In this document: positions 1 to 8,845 of the stretch, piece after piece
How the letters are laid out: every line of letters begins with the position of its first letter
How positions within the stretch are numbered: position 1 is the first letter of the stretch
Assembly: GCA_021739645.1 (NCBI GenBank)
Contig: JAIPBL010000001.1
Span: 1-64,000 of the forward strand
DNA length: 64,000 bases
Direction of reading: 5' to 3'
Source of the DNA: Saprospiraceae bacterium
GTDB lineage: Bacteria > Bacteroidota > Bacteroidia > Chitinophagales > Saprospiraceae
Program-made: the position numbers and the translations under genes
The notes under the pieces: model-generated
Seen by the model: only the letters and a program-made list of their open reading frames with translations
Told to the model about the DNA's origin: nothing
The model's database searches: none

Positions 1-111
1 ATAAAAGGAATTGTAGTGTCGGACGAAGCGCTTGAAAAGGTGAATTTGACAGAAGCTAAATTTCATGGGGAATGGAACTATAGTATCGCCCCAAATCAAA
101 AATATAAGTAG
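1..111 (+). CDS. C-terminal tail of a transposase (partial, ISAzo13-like)
   Basis: An open frame enters from the left edge and stops with TAG at 109-111, giving 36 residues. The tail contains the motif FHGEWNYSIAP, which resembles the ends of ISAzo13-type (Rhodopirellula DDE) transposases, where a H-x-x-WNYxIxP tail is common. The catalytic domain lies outside the window, so the family call rests on this short motif only. The stop is just four bases from the end of the convergent M48 peptidase gene, leaving no obvious room for a terminal inverted repeat; it may be a remnant rather than a complete element. Confidence 0.5.
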   Translation: MKGIVVSDEALEKVNLTEAKFHGEWNYSIAPNQKYK

Positions 112-115
112 GAAG

Positions 116-1213
116 TTATTTTTGCGCAAACCCTAAGTCGCCAAGTTCTTTTTGTGAAAGGCCGAGGAGTGCATGGGCACAACCTTCGTTGACGTGGGCG
201 ATGGGGTAGTAACTGTCGAATTGCTGGGCTTTTTTGAAAAAATCAATGGCCTCCATCAGTTTCTGCTCACGGGCTGCTTTTTTATCCTCGCCGTCTCTGG
301 AGCCGTTCAAACGGGACTTTTCATCCAATATCACGGGATAGGTAAACAGATTTTCTGTTGGAGCAAATTTTTTGATGGCAACAAGCGTGGACAAAACACC
401 AAGATTGTTGAATATCTCCCTGCTCTCAAAATCTTCCAACACCTTGAAATAATACTCAAGGGCTTCGTCATACTCCTCCATTGCCGCAAGCATATTGCCC
501 ATTTCGAACAACTCCAGCAGCTTGGTCAGTTTTACTTCTGATTGTTTTGCAAGAGTTTTGCGCTCCTCTTTTGACGGGTAGTTTGGATGTTCTATGGGTA
601 AGCCATACTCCTGATAAATTTTATCAATTAATTTATCCATGGTGCCAATTGTGCTAAACCCGGCTTGGTATGATAAGAACCCGCCGAGGTAATCCGCCTG
701 TATTTCATCGTCTTTTGCTTTGTCAACCACCTCACCGCCCAAGCTATTGTTTCTGTTATCGGAAGCAAAATAAAGTTCCCATTCATGCTTTTCGTAAACA
801 TGGATCAACTCATGGGAGAGAATAACAGCTAGTGCGTTGAGGGAATCTTTGCCCATGCTGGCACAGATGTCATAAGCCTTTTCCTCAAAATAAATCAATT
901 TGATTTTCGATTGAGCATAGGCCGGCCCAACGCCGCCGTGCTTCTTGACGAAGCGCAATGTTGGCCGCATGGAATTGAAGTCGCCCCTGGCATTTTTGAG
1001 TTGTTTGAAAACTTCCTGGATTACCTTGGCCTTGTAGGAGGTGACCAGTTCTGGGTCGGCAATTAAGTCGGTGGTACCTTTCAATTCATGTGTGCAAAAA
1101 TTCAGGCTATAATTCCCCGAATTCTCAGGTGAACTGATAACCAAGTCCGTTTTTGGTAAATAATAGAAGCCAAGGCAGGTAGTGACTAAGGCAAGCAATG
1201 CTGTTTTCATCAT
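116..1213 (-). CDS. Exported M48-type zinc metallopeptidase with C-terminal TPRs
   Basis: The start is taken at the ATG-ATG pair (1208-1213) in front of MKTALLALV, because the longer frame upstream lacks signal-peptide character. Counting from the second Met, the hydrophobic N-terminus (about residues 2-18) is a signal peptide or anchor. HELIH at 133-137 supplies the HExxH zinc site and E169 in EIQAD the third ligand, the M48 arrangement. After about residue 215 the protein turns into TPR-like helices (EEYDEALEYYFKVL, later AIDFFKKAQQFD). It probably cleaves or assembles envelope proteins, as BepA-like M48-TPR proteins do; the substrate is unknown. It is divergent from the broken caspase gene at 1394 and convergent with the transposase tail. 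The family call is firm, the role inferred. Confidence 0.82.
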   Translation of the reverse strand: MMKTALLALVTTCLGFYYLPKTDLVISSPENSGNYSLNFCTHELKGTTDLIADPELVTSYKAKVIQEVFKQLKNARGDFNSMRPTLRFVKKHGGVGPAYAQSKIKLIYFEEKAYDICASMGKDSLNALAVILSHELIHVYEKHEWELYFASDNRNNSLGGEVVDKAKDDEIQADYLGGFLSYQAGFSTIGTMDKLIDKIYQEYGLPIEHPNYPSKEERKTLAKQSEVKLTKLLELFEMGNMLAAMEEYDEALEYYFKVLEDFESREIFNNLGVLSTLVAIKKFAPTENLFTYPVILDEKSRLNGSRDGEDKKAAREQKLMEAIDFFKKAQQFDSYYPIAHVNEGCAHALLGLSQKELGDLGFAQK

Positions 1214-1393
1214 GATTTGATTTGTGAATAATTTAAAGGAAAAGTGCTCTTTGCAAAGCGTAATTATATGGTTAATACCTTTATCAACCAAAAGGGAATC
1301 ACCAAAAATGTAAATTTGTGTTAGCAGAAAACCGGAACAGCACCTATTTTTACAACAAATAGCCACCAATCAATTGCAGTCAAAACAACCGAA

Positions 1394-3376
1394 ATGAAAA
1401 TCACGACGATACTTTTTTTGTGCCTTTTGTTGCATGGTCTCTGCGCACAACCGCCCTCCACGTCTTCTAAAGGCGTCGGTGCACTTGCCGCCGCCACTGC
1501 TTGGCCAGGCATTTCAAAAGCATTGGTCATTGGCATTTCCAACTATCAGGACGACGGCATTCCCGATTTGAAATATGCAGACAGGGACGCCAAGGAATTT
1601 ATCAAGTATTTGAAATCGAAAGGCGGCGGCGGCCTAGAAGATAACCAGATTAGGCTACTTACCAATGAGCAGGCCACTTACGCGCAAATTTACGCTGAAC
1701 TGGATTGGCTGATTGAGAATTGCGGGCCTGACGACCAAGCAGTTATCTACTTTTCAGGCCACGGTGATGTTGAAACGAGAATCAAACGACAGAAGGGTTT
1801 TTTGCTCGCTTATGACACACCTCCAACTAATTATATGATTGGTGCCCTACGATTGGATGACCTAAACGGCTATCTCGAAACCCTGGTGGACCAAAAATCC
1901 AAAATCATCGTCATTACCGATGCCTGCCACTCTGGCAACCTAGCTGGTGGCATGGAGGGAGTGGGCGCAACTGCCCAGGCATTGTCTGCACAATTCCAAA
2001 ATCAAATCAAAATCATGTCCTGCCAACCCAACGAACTTTCCATGGAAGGCGAGCAGTGGGGTGGGGGACGTGGCGTGTTTTCCTACCACCTCATTGACGG
2101 CCTGACCGGCATGGCCGACGCGAACAAGGATAGCATCGTGACCCTATCCGAGTTGGAGCGATACCTCGACCAGACCGTTCCTGCAGAGACCGACCAGCAT
2201 CAATATCCAAACGCAACTGGGATGAAAGGGGCAAAACTCGTTACCGTGGACCCCGCAGAACTGATGCGCTTGATAGCCGAGCGGGCTACTCCCCAACAGA
2301 TGAAGCTAGTAGCACCAAAGGGGTTGGAAACTGCCATTCTTGCAGCTGCCGATACTTCCGTGCAGCAACTTTACGGAGAGTTTCTGGCGGCGGTGAACAG
2401 CCACTATTTCCTGCCTTCTGACGTGAAACCTGGTCGCCATTCCGGCAAGTCAGCCAGTGAACTTTACGACCGATTGTCAAAGGAAGAAGCCCTCGCTCCG
2501 ATGCACTGATTGATGAAGCGCAATTTCGCCGCTGCCCTCCAGGATGACTCGCAGCAGGCCATCAATGCTTACCTCCGTGCTGACCAAGCAGAAATGGACG
2601 CTCGCTGGAGCGATGATATAAATCGGTATAAATCCAACCCGATTTATTTGGGCAAAGCCGCATCGTTGCTGGGTGAGAAGCATGTTTTGTACAACCAATT
2701 GGTGGCCAAGCAATATTATTTTGAAGGATTGATAAAACGATTGGAGGGTGGAAAAACAGGGGATACTACGGTGCTAAACCAGGCTCTGGCGCTGGAGTTA
2801 AAGGCGCTTGAGTTGGACAGTGGTGCTGCCTATGTTTACAATGAAATCGGATTGATTTATGATGAAATAAGGAAGCCGTACAGGGCTGCTGGAAATGAGC
2901 AAAAACAATCAGAACTATTTCAGAAACAGATTGATAACTACGAAGTGGCAATGGAATTGGCACCGAAGTGGGTAATGCCATATCATAATGCTGGTCAAAC
3001 ATACAGGGAGTGGCGGCGATTAGAAAAAGCGGAAAATATGGAACTGAAAGCTATTTCATTAGATTCCAATTTGGTTGTTGCTTATAGCAATCTAATGTTG
3101 ATTTACTATTTCTCAAACAAGTATGAAAGTTGTATCAACGTCAATAAAAAACTATTGCAAATTAAATCGGATGAAAGTGCTGAGTGGAGTTTTGCTATTA
3201 CCTGTTCAGAATCGCTTTTAGGTCATTTGGAGGAGTCTTTGATATGGTTAGAAAAAGCGATTATACTTGGAGTCAATTACAATCGAATTCAAGAAGATAC
3301 AGACCTTGAGGAGCTGCGAAAAACATCAGAATTCGAGTCATTGATGAAGAAGTATTTTCCCAATAAGAAGCGTTGA
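1394..3376 (+). pseudogene. Exported caspase-TPR protein interrupted by an in-frame TGA
   Basis: Two frames in the same phase (1394-2509 and 2510-3376) together match the full layout of the intact paralogues at 15689, 23007, 26175 and 29462. There is a signal peptide ending near LCAQ and a C14 caspase domain with SGHGD (H123) and TDACHSG (C178). An EF-hand-like loop follows (D242, N244, D246, E253), then the conserved middle region and TPRs ending in LMKKYFP. A single TGA at 2507-2509 falls where paralogues read LHxxMKRN (here MH-stop-LMKRN), at the caspase-side end of the middle region. If not read through, a 371-residue caspase with its dyad is still made, and the TPR part could start at ATG 2513. 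It is the only copy of this family on the plus strand. It could be a pseudogene, a split pair or a sequencing error. Confidence 0.82.
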
Positions 3377-3497
3377 AACTGCACCTTTATTTCTCCAAGC
3401 CGTAAGTTCCTGTCCAAAGTGGGGGGCAAAACGCCCCAAGGACTTTCCTCCAGATGAATCTCCCTATAGTTCTTGGAAAAGGCTCAGATTAAATTCC

Positions 3498-3670
3498 TTG
3501 ACTTTTTACATCACGGTTGTCGTCCTAGTTGTCGCCGCTTTTGGCATCGTCGAAGACGACCTGTCCACGTATTGCGTGATAACGTGACGTGAAACGGAGC
3601 GTAGCGGGTCGCCTGCGGCGATGCCAAAAGCGGCGACAACCGTGACGACAACCATGGCGTGAAAGGTCAA
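3498..3670. repeat. Large imperfect inverted repeat, MITE-like
   Basis: Two arms of about 61 bases (3498-3558 and 3610-3670) are reverse complements of each other with about eleven mismatches. They share the core GTTGTCGCCGCTTTTGGCAT. The loop of about 50 bases contains GTGATAACGTGACGTGAAAC. It sits in the gene-free stretch 3377-3810 downstream of the broken caspase gene. Such a structure fits a miniature inverted-repeat element or a REP-like hairpin; no second copy was seen in this window and no target-site duplication was recognised. Confidence 0.6.
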
Positions 3671-3749
3671 AAGTTAAAGTGTTTAATTTTCAGTGTACTA
3701 ACGTGAATCATAGAAATAAGAGTTTATAAGAAAGCCCTTCATAATCTGG

Positions 3750-3798
3750 TAATAAAAATGGGCGGCAGGAAATAATTTCCTGCCGCCCATTTTTATTA
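3750..3798. terminator. Bidirectional hairpin terminator
   Basis: A perfect inverted repeat with 24-base arms (3750-3773 and 3775-3798) around one base. The GC core is GGGCGGCAGG/CCTGCCGCCC and the outer part is A/T-rich, giving a T-run on both strands. It separates the plus-strand caspase copy ending at 3376 from the minus-strand gene ending at 3811, and can serve both. Confidence 0.85.
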
Positions 3799-3810
3799 AA
3801 TCTAATCAGC

Positions 3811-4725
3811 TTATTTACTCATCCTATCCAAAAAGGCAGCATACATTTGAGCAGTTAATTGGTTGTTTTCGCCCATCTTCATTGCTTCTTGATACTTACT
3901 ATATGCTAGGGTATTATAATCGTTATTTTCAAACTCATAAGCTTCCATAAGCGTTTTTTGCAAACTGGAGCCTTTCATGTATTCATTATCGTTTTTCAGT
4001 GAAGTTAAGACAGTCTCCGCATTGTCAACGGGTACAAAAGTGAACTTTATGGGTTCAGAGAAAGTATGGTTGTCATTTTCAAGCGTCACTTGGGCATAGC
4101 ATGGACGCCCAGTTTCATAGGACAATTGAGAAGGGTCTAGACTAAATGAGGCGATAGAGGTTTTGACCGATAAGATTGGTGAGCCGTTTGCATTTTGATA
4201 AATTATCAAATTGTAAGTTGACCCGGCTTTCATTGATGTCCAAGTAAACGTGATGGGTTTGATTGGCACTTTGCCTTTGGCTGGATTCGAAATCAGTAGT
4301 GAATCTTTGTCGCCCCATCCCTTTTTGTTTTTGGTGGTATCTGGTGAATATCCCTTCGCTGCAAACGCCATCCTTGCAAACCTGGAAACCTCCCCTTTTT
4401 CCTGCACATTTTTTGTCAAATCAGTCATTTTGTAAATTCCTTTCTTGTTTACAGTCAGGGAGCGTTCGTCTTTTGCTAGTGTGATGGAGCCTCCATCACT
4501 TACGATTACGGTTGCATCCTCGCGGAGAACGGTGCCAGCAGTGACAGGCATGGCTGTGGTGCTTCCAGCTGCTTTGTAAGTTACCTTCCCGCTCACATCC
4601 GAAACAGCGCACGAACTGGTTGTGCCACCAAGTACGATGTCGGGGATGTCCTGTGAAAAGGAGGTGTTTTGTGAGACGGCAACCAAAAAAAGGACAGCCA
4701 TCAGTTGGGCAAACATTGCTTTCAT
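3811..4725 (-). CDS. Exported FecR-like protein
   Basis: 304 residues with a signal peptide ending near FSQDIPD. Residues about 38-100 (SGKVTYKAAG, VTAGTVLREDATV, DGGSITL) look like the beta-rich FecR periplasmic fold: a modification threshold, then a 'set too high' loop and a dose strand. The middle (about 150-235) reads like a fibronectin/Ig-type segment, and the C-terminus is helical with a TPR-like pair (SKYQEAMKMGEN). No anti-sigma N-terminal helix or transmembrane anchor is present, so it is not a standard FecR regulator. It is transcribed in the same direction as the adenylate cyclase upstream, 150 bases away. Role unknown; an envelope sensor is possible. The palindrome at 3750 terminates it. 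Confidence 0.6.
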   Translation of the reverse strand: MKAMFAQLMAVLFLVAVSQNTSFSQDIPDIVLGGTTSSCAVSDVSGKVTYKAAGSTTAMPVTAGTVLREDATVIVSDGGSITLAKDERSLTVNKKGIYKMTDLTKNVQEKGEVSRFARMAFAAKGYSPDTTKNKKGWGDKDSLLISNPAKGKVPIKPITFTWTSMKAGSTYNLIIYQNANGSPILSVKTSIASFSLDPSQLSYETGRPCYAQVTLENDNHTFSEPIKFTFVPVDNAETVLTSLKNDNEYMKGSSLQKTLMEAYEFENNDYNTLAYSKYQEAMKMGENNQLTAQMYAAFLDRMSK

Positions 4726-4875
4726 GATAATATTATTTTGATGATGAAATATTTAGATTCTTGTGCTGATTGAATTGGAAATATGCAGCGTGGGAAGAGA
4801 ATAATGGCAAATATAAAATTTATCTCAACAAAACATGGCTATTGAACGGAAGGGAGCAATCGGGCAAAATCGACA

Positions 4876-6312
4876 TTATGTGTCGCATTCGCTCACAAAA
4901 TACATGTCAACGGCTCCCTTTCCTTTGGCCTCCACTTTGCCCCTAAACTTGCAGGCGAACTGGTCCTTTACCAGTTCATAGGTTGAGCCGGAGATATTGA
5001 TGCGCCCAGGCTCGCTAGTTTGTTCCATTCGTGCGGCTATGTTCACGGTATCGCCCCAGATGTCGTAGGCGTACTTCTTGATGCCAACGATGCCCGCTAC
5101 CACGGCGCCTGTGTGAATGCCCACCCGTGCGTTGAAAGGGGGCTTTCCCAAGGCTGCCTGTCCTTGGTTGAATTCTTTCAAAAATTCTAACATCGCCTGA
5201 CCAGCTTTGATAACTTGAAGGGCATTTCGCTTGGCCATTTCCGCTTTGCTGAGGTGGTCGATTGGTCCGGGCTGTTCGGTCAATTCCAATCCGCCTGCAC
5301 AAATATAGCAGTCGCCCACGGTCTTGATTTTTTCTAGATTATGCGAGGTGATGATGTGGTCATAAGCCTCGAAGCAGGTGCCCAGGTATGCCACTAATTC
5401 CTCTGCACCTATCTGCTCCGCAATATTGGTGAAGCCCTGAAAATCGCAGAAAAGCACCGTGACCATTTCGTGCCGACGAGTGTATGAATGGCCGAACTGC
5501 TTGAGTTCAGCAGCCGTTTCGGCGGGTAGGATGTTCAGCAACAAGGCATCTGAGGCCTCCATATCTACGCCCATTTGTTTGTTTTCGCTTTCCAGTCGTT
5601 TCATTTTTTTTCGCCAAAAAAACAAGCCAACACCACCAACAGGGAACATCAAAGCGAGTAACGTTCGTGACCATCCCACCTGCCACCAAGCCGCATCTGA
5701 GGCGATGACCATGGAGCATTTCAGCACCTCGCCGCTTTCGATTTGGAAGCTGAATTTTCCGGGGTTTTCGAGGATGGAGTTCATTATTGCCGCTGCGGCT
5801 TGCTGGTACTTGGAGTCGGGGTCTTTTGAGAGTGCGGAAAACAAGCCGAGTGCCCGCATTTGGTCCACGTTGGCGGCTGCCAATGCGGTGTACCAGCGGG
5901 CATCGTCCTGCAAGTTGAAGCCGCTCAGTTGGGAGAGCGGTGAAAGGATTTTAAGTGCCTTTTCAGGGACCTTTAGGTATAAAAAAGTCATGCCGTAGTA
6001 GAACCGGGCCGTCCTGTCTTCTGGGTGGGCGTCGAGGTAGGGTTCCAGTGAAAGCTGCGCCGCCGTGTAATTGGCTGCGCCGTACAGGTCTAGTGCGTCA
6101 GCCAAACTGTCCTGTCGGTTGGCCCCAGCTCCGGCTATGCCGAAAACCTGGATTTCGTCGAGGATGCTGGCCAGCTTTTCTTTTTCAGGTTGGAACAATT
6201 CAGAATCCAAAGCCCGTGGCAGTTTTGGCTTGGTGAAAAAATAAAAGAATGCCCCCACCAGTACCAGCCCGATGGCCACCCATTGGCCGTATTTTATGAG
6301 AAACTGTTTCAT
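4876..6312 (-). CDS. Membrane adenylate cyclase (class III) with TPR-like outer segment
   Basis: 478 residues. Hydrophobic segments at about 11-27 and 214-233 bracket a segment (30-210) of paired helices resembling TPRs (YTAAQLSLEPYLDAHPEDRTARFYYG), predicted to lie outside the cytoplasmic membrane. Residues 280-475 are a class III cyclase domain: metal aspartates D290 (LFCDFQGF) and D334 (TVGDCY); K330 and D417 (YDIWGD), the pair that specifies ATP rather than GTP; and transition-state residues N424 and R428. All catalytic residues are present, so it should make cAMP in the cytoplasm in response to something bound outside. It lies between the FecR-like gene and a caspase-TPR remnant. Adenylate specificity is inferred from the K/D pair. 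Confidence 0.88.
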   Translation of the reverse strand: MKQFLIKYGQWVAIGLVLVGAFFYFFTKPKLPRALDSELFQPEKEKLASILDEIQVFGIAGAGANRQDSLADALDLYGAANYTAAQLSLEPYLDAHPEDRTARFYYGMTFLYLKVPEKALKILSPLSQLSGFNLQDDARWYTALAAANVDQMRALGLFSALSKDPDSKYQQAAAAIMNSILENPGKFSFQIESGEVLKCSMVIASDAAWWQVGWSRTLLALMFPVGGVGLFFWRKKMKRLESENKQMGVDMEASDALLLNILPAETAAELKQFGHSYTRRHEMVTVLFCDFQGFTNIAEQIGAEELVAYLGTCFEAYDHIITSHNLEKIKTVGDCYICAGGLELTEQPGPIDHLSKAEMAKRNALQVIKAGQAMLEFLKEFNQGQAALGKPPFNARVGIHTGAVVAGIVGIKKYAYDIWGDTVNIAARMEQTSEPGRINISGSTYELVKDQFACKFRGKVEAKGKGAVDMYFVSECDT

Positions 6313-6384
6313 GTTCGCATTATTAGTGCTTATTTATTCGGGAACGGGGTGGGGGTTATCAGCGCAATAACGGCCTTTTGTGTT

Positions 6385-6594
6385 TTATTCTTTGTAATGT
6401 TCAGGGAAGTATTTCTTCATCAGCGTCTTCCACCGTTCCTTTTACTCCCGCAGTGGGGCGAGGTGAGTGTACTGCTGCATCCAGCCGTAATCCTTCCAGC
6501 CATTGTTCAGCGACAGATAAAGGGACTCGAACGCCTTGTCCACTTGCCGTTGCAGGCTTTGCTCGCAGGCGAGATTGTAGTAAATCTTGGCTGC
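6385..6594 (-). pseudogene. 3' remnant of a caspase-TPR gene, with a nonsense codon
   Basis: The translation matches only the C-terminal end of the paralogues: a TPR-like helix pair (IYYNLACEQ, AFESLYLSLN), then YTHLAPLRE, stop, KERWKTLMKKYFPEHYKE. The intact copy at 23007 reads LAPLREQKERWQALMKKYFP here, so a CAA/CAG codon has become TAA (6442-6444). The caspase domain, middle region and most TPRs are missing; sequence further 5' is not homologous. It sits just upstream of the adenylate cyclase gene and in the same direction, so it marks another decayed member of the family outside the main array. Confidence 0.75.
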
Positions 6595-6694
6595 AAAATG
6601 CTTCTTCATCAACTCCACGGTTAAAGAGAAGAGAAATGACAGAGGCAGAGTGGGGACGATGATTTTGTTCACGTCGGGCAGCGTCGCTGCCGGT

Positions 6695-7381
6695 TTAGTT
6701 TTCTTTCACAACGAGCTTCACCTTCCGTTCAAAATAATTTCCAAGCATACCATCCTGTGCGTTGCCTTTCAGGCTTTCGCCCATGGTCAGCATCACCTGC
6801 AACTGCATTTCGGCATTGTTCGCATTGGTCATGGGCTGAATGGTCATAGGCAAGTTCGTGATGTTGGCATGTTCAAACCCCGGCAAGTTGTCGCCTACCA
6901 CACGGCAGGACATCGGTAGGTTTACGTCCCAGCCGGACGCAAATTTTGAAAGGGAATTCGTCCCGATGCTTGTCGGGTCAATATAGAGCCAAGCATTGCG
7001 GTAGGGAACGGGAACGGACTCGCCCTTCATGCTTCCGATGACCGTCAGAACCGTTTTTTGCGCCCATCGGTTGGTTTCAATCAAAAAAGAACCGTCCGGT
7101 TGTTTGAGCGATTGCTTGGTTTCCTTGTCGAGGATGTCAATGACAATTTTGCTTTCATCCATCCAAGGCCCATTGCTTACATGGCAACTAATACAATTTT
7201 TCGAGTTGGTGAGCACGCCCACTGTCGGCGGGTAAGCATAAGCGGCACAGATTCCAATGGGATGGTACGCACTGGCATCACCAAACTCAGGATGATGGGT
7301 GTATTCATTGGTGGTAGAAAGCTGGGCAATAAAAACTATTGCCGTGAATACTGCTAATGCGATGATTGACTTGTTTTTCAT
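6695..7381 (-). CDS. Exported monohaem cytochrome c-like protein
   Basis: 228 residues, signal peptide or anchor at about 5-20 (IIALAVFTAIVFIAQ). One haem-attachment motif CISCH (C63, C66, H67) is visible. The rest has no family I recognise; the C-terminal half (about 125-228) is beta-rich with repeated Met-containing patches (GSMKGES, LTMGESL), which could give an axial Met ligand. It is the distal gene of a minus-strand group (rhodanese, methyltransferase, DsrE, this gene) that diverges from the ArsR-rhodanese regulator, so electron transfer linked to sulfur compounds is plausible. The neighbour upstream (7425) encodes an exported DsrE protein, which would share its compartment. Confidence 0.6.
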   Translation of the reverse strand: MKNKSIIALAVFTAIVFIAQLSTTNEYTHHPEFGDASAYHPIGICAAYAYPPTVGVLTNSKNCISCHVSNGPWMDESKIVIDILDKETKQSLKQPDGSFLIETNRWAQKTVLTVIGSMKGESVPVPYRNAWLYIDPTSIGTNSLSKFASGWDVNLPMSCRVVGDNLPGFEHANITNLPMTIQPMTNANNAEMQLQVMLTMGESLKGNAQDGMLGNYFERKVKLVVKEN

Positions 7382-7424
7382 GTTTTAAGAATTTGTTGTT
7401 GTAGATAATTTGTTTTGATGCGGA

Positions 7425-7841
7425 TTAAAATGTCAGCACTATTTCGCTGGTTTTAATGATGGCATACAGTTCACTCAATGAAGAAACCGGGCAGAGCTCC
7501 GAACCTTTCGTATTCCAGATTTTCAGGCAAGTTCCGCAGGCTAATATTTTTCCTCCAGCATTCGAGTACGTTTCCATCATACCCATCACGTCAAAATCCT
7601 CGCTGACGATGGTGGGGGATTCTACCGCTTTTCCGAGAAGAAAGACAGAAACCGTGTCGCCCTGCCCAACGGAATAGTTTGCAAGGCGGAACGTGTTCCA
7701 TACCGTTTCCGGGTCGCTGGTCGAGATGACGATTCCAATCGACAGCGGATTGATTTTTTTGATGGCCTTGGGGTTGTCACTGGCGTTGGGCGTTTGTGAA
7801 TACCCAGAGAAGGCGAAAATGCTGAGGATAAACAGAAGCAT
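7425..7841 (-). CDS. Exported DsrE-family protein
   Basis: 138 residues with a signal peptide ending near SGYSQ, followed by a DsrE/DsrF-like fold: SIGIVISTSDPETVW at the start of the domain, a VSVFLLGKAVE strand-helix and the cysteine motif ACGTC (about 101-105) near the C-terminus. DsrE proteins carry persulfide on such cysteines. Export is the unusual point, since the plus-strand paralogue at 9593 is cytoplasmic and has the same ending (VLTF) and a CGSC motif. The pair may handle sulfane sulfur on the two sides of the inner membrane. It is 43 bases upstream of the cytochrome gene and in the same direction. Confidence 0.75.
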   Translation of the reverse strand: MLLFILSIFAFSGYSQTPNASDNPKAIKKINPLSIGIVISTSDPETVWNTFRLANYSVGQGDTVSVFLLGKAVESPTIVSEDFDVMGMMETYSNAGGKILACGTCLKIWNTKGSELCPVSSLSELYAIIKTSEIVLTF

Positions 7842-7872
7842 TAATTTGTTTGTGATTTTAATTTACTTATTT

Positions 7873-8508
7873 TTAAAATGGTTTAAGAATCAATTCAATA
7901 GTTTTCCTGCCCAAAACGACCGCAAAACTTCCCGTCCCTACGCCAGTGAGCGGAGTTCCGGCAGTTGCAGCGGCTTCGGCAAACAGCGTCTGTGCAAACC
8001 GAAAATCCGAAAACCCGGTCTCGGTCAACCATTCCACAATTTCTTCCGGGCTATGGAAATGGGCATTCCGGTACGACGGCGAACCGCTCCGTTCATACTT
8101 TTTGACAACCGCCCCGTTTTTGTCCAAAAAAGCCACGATGAACCTACCGCCGGGCTTCAATATCCGGTGCGCTTCGGCAAAGGCTTTTGGCACGTCTTCG
8201 AGGAAGCAGTCCACCGTTACCATGAGTGCCAGGTCGAAGCGGGCATTGGCGTAGGGCATTTGCTCCGCAACGCCTTTTGCCACTTCAATGCCCCGGCTCC
8301 TGGCGATTTCGGCGTAGTCGTCCAGCGGCTCCAACCCGTGGTGGATGCCGAGCGCAGCGGCAAACCTGCCTGTGCCTACGCCGATTTCCACGCCTTTTTG
8401 AAAGGGCGGGAGTAGTAAGCGGATGGCTGCCAGTTCCGACTGGAAGAGGGTGGGGTGGCGGTCGAACCAACTGTCGTACCCGGCAGCTTGTTTTTGAAAT
8501 ACTGGCAT
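7873..8508 (-). CDS. SAM-dependent class I methyltransferase
   Basis: 211 residues with the Rossmann methyltransferase motifs in order: motif I GVEIGVGTGRFA (about 39-50), an acidic end of strand 2 (GLEPLDDYAE), motif II/III around RFDLALMVTVDCF, and RILKPGGRFIVAFLD as the post-III loop. The N-terminus (AAGYDSWFDRHP) is typical of UbiE/COQ5-like methyltransferases. The substrate is not evident. No cysteine trio of ArsM type is present, so arsenite methylation is not supported despite the ArsR neighbour. It starts 6 bases after the rhodanese gene stops and is co-transcribed with it. Confidence 0.82.
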   Translation of the reverse strand: MPVFQKQAAGYDSWFDRHPTLFQSELAAIRLLLPPFQKGVEIGVGTGRFAAALGIHHGLEPLDDYAEIARSRGIEVAKGVAEQMPYANARFDLALMVTVDCFLEDVPKAFAEAHRILKPGGRFIVAFLDKNGAVVKKYERSGSPSYRNAHFHSPEEIVEWLTETGFSDFRFAQTLFAEAAATAGTPLTGVGTGSFAVVLGRKTIELILKPF

Positions 8509-8514
8509 GGCAAT

Positions 8515-8829
8515 TTATTTTTCATCCAACCACCCGAATGTGCCACCACACAGCCAGGTCGCACGGAAGCCCAGTCGTTGGAGTATTTCCGCCCCGGCCG
8601 CTGAGCGCCCGCCTCCTTTGCCACAGGCAGCGACAAAGATATTGTTCACGTCAAGGCCCGAAATGGAGTTTTCCAACTCTTCAAGTGGGAGGTGGAGAGC
8701 TCCCGGAATATGATTTTCGTCAAATTCTTCCCGGCTACGCACGTCAATAATCCGGATGTTTTCGCCTGCCTGTTGTTTTTTCCTTACATCGCCTGGTGTG
8801 GCGCAGCCCGTTGAAGCAAAATTTTCCAT
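8515..8829 (-). CDS. Single-domain rhodanese
   Basis: 104 residues forming one rhodanese domain: IRIIDVRSREEFDENHIPGA (CH2A-like), then the active-site loop AACGKGGGRSAA with catalytic C69, and ATWLCGGTFGW near the end. No signal peptide, so it acts in the cytoplasm, moving sulfane sulfur between thiosulfate or persulfide donors and acceptors. It is the first gene of the minus-strand group, with its ATG 66 bases from the divergent ArsR-rhodanese gene; the AT-rich inverted repeats between them are likely its control region. Confidence 0.85.
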   Translation of the reverse strand: MENFASTGCATPGDVRKKQQAGENIRIIDVRSREEFDENHIPGALHLPLEELENSISGLDVNNIFVAACGKGGGRSAAGAEILQRLGFRATWLCGGTFGWLDEK

Positions 8830-8845
8830 GATTTTTTTTTTTGTG

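Noticed and set aside
2507-2509. Selenocysteine or a changed code at the in-frame TGA
   Set aside because: The paralogues have no Cys or catalytic residue at this site, no SECIS-like hairpin was recognised after it, and other broken genes in the window use TAA and TAG.
3498-3670. Coding frame through the palindrome (VVVTVVAAFG type)
   Set aside because: The frame is a by-product of the inverted repeat; there is no start, ribosome site or homologous domain.
7873-8508. Arsenite methyltransferase (ArsM) and an arsenic operon
   Set aside because: The methyltransferase lacks the conserved cysteines of ArsM and the regulator's HTH has no metal-binding cysteines; the rhodanese and DsrE neighbours fit sulfur chemistry.
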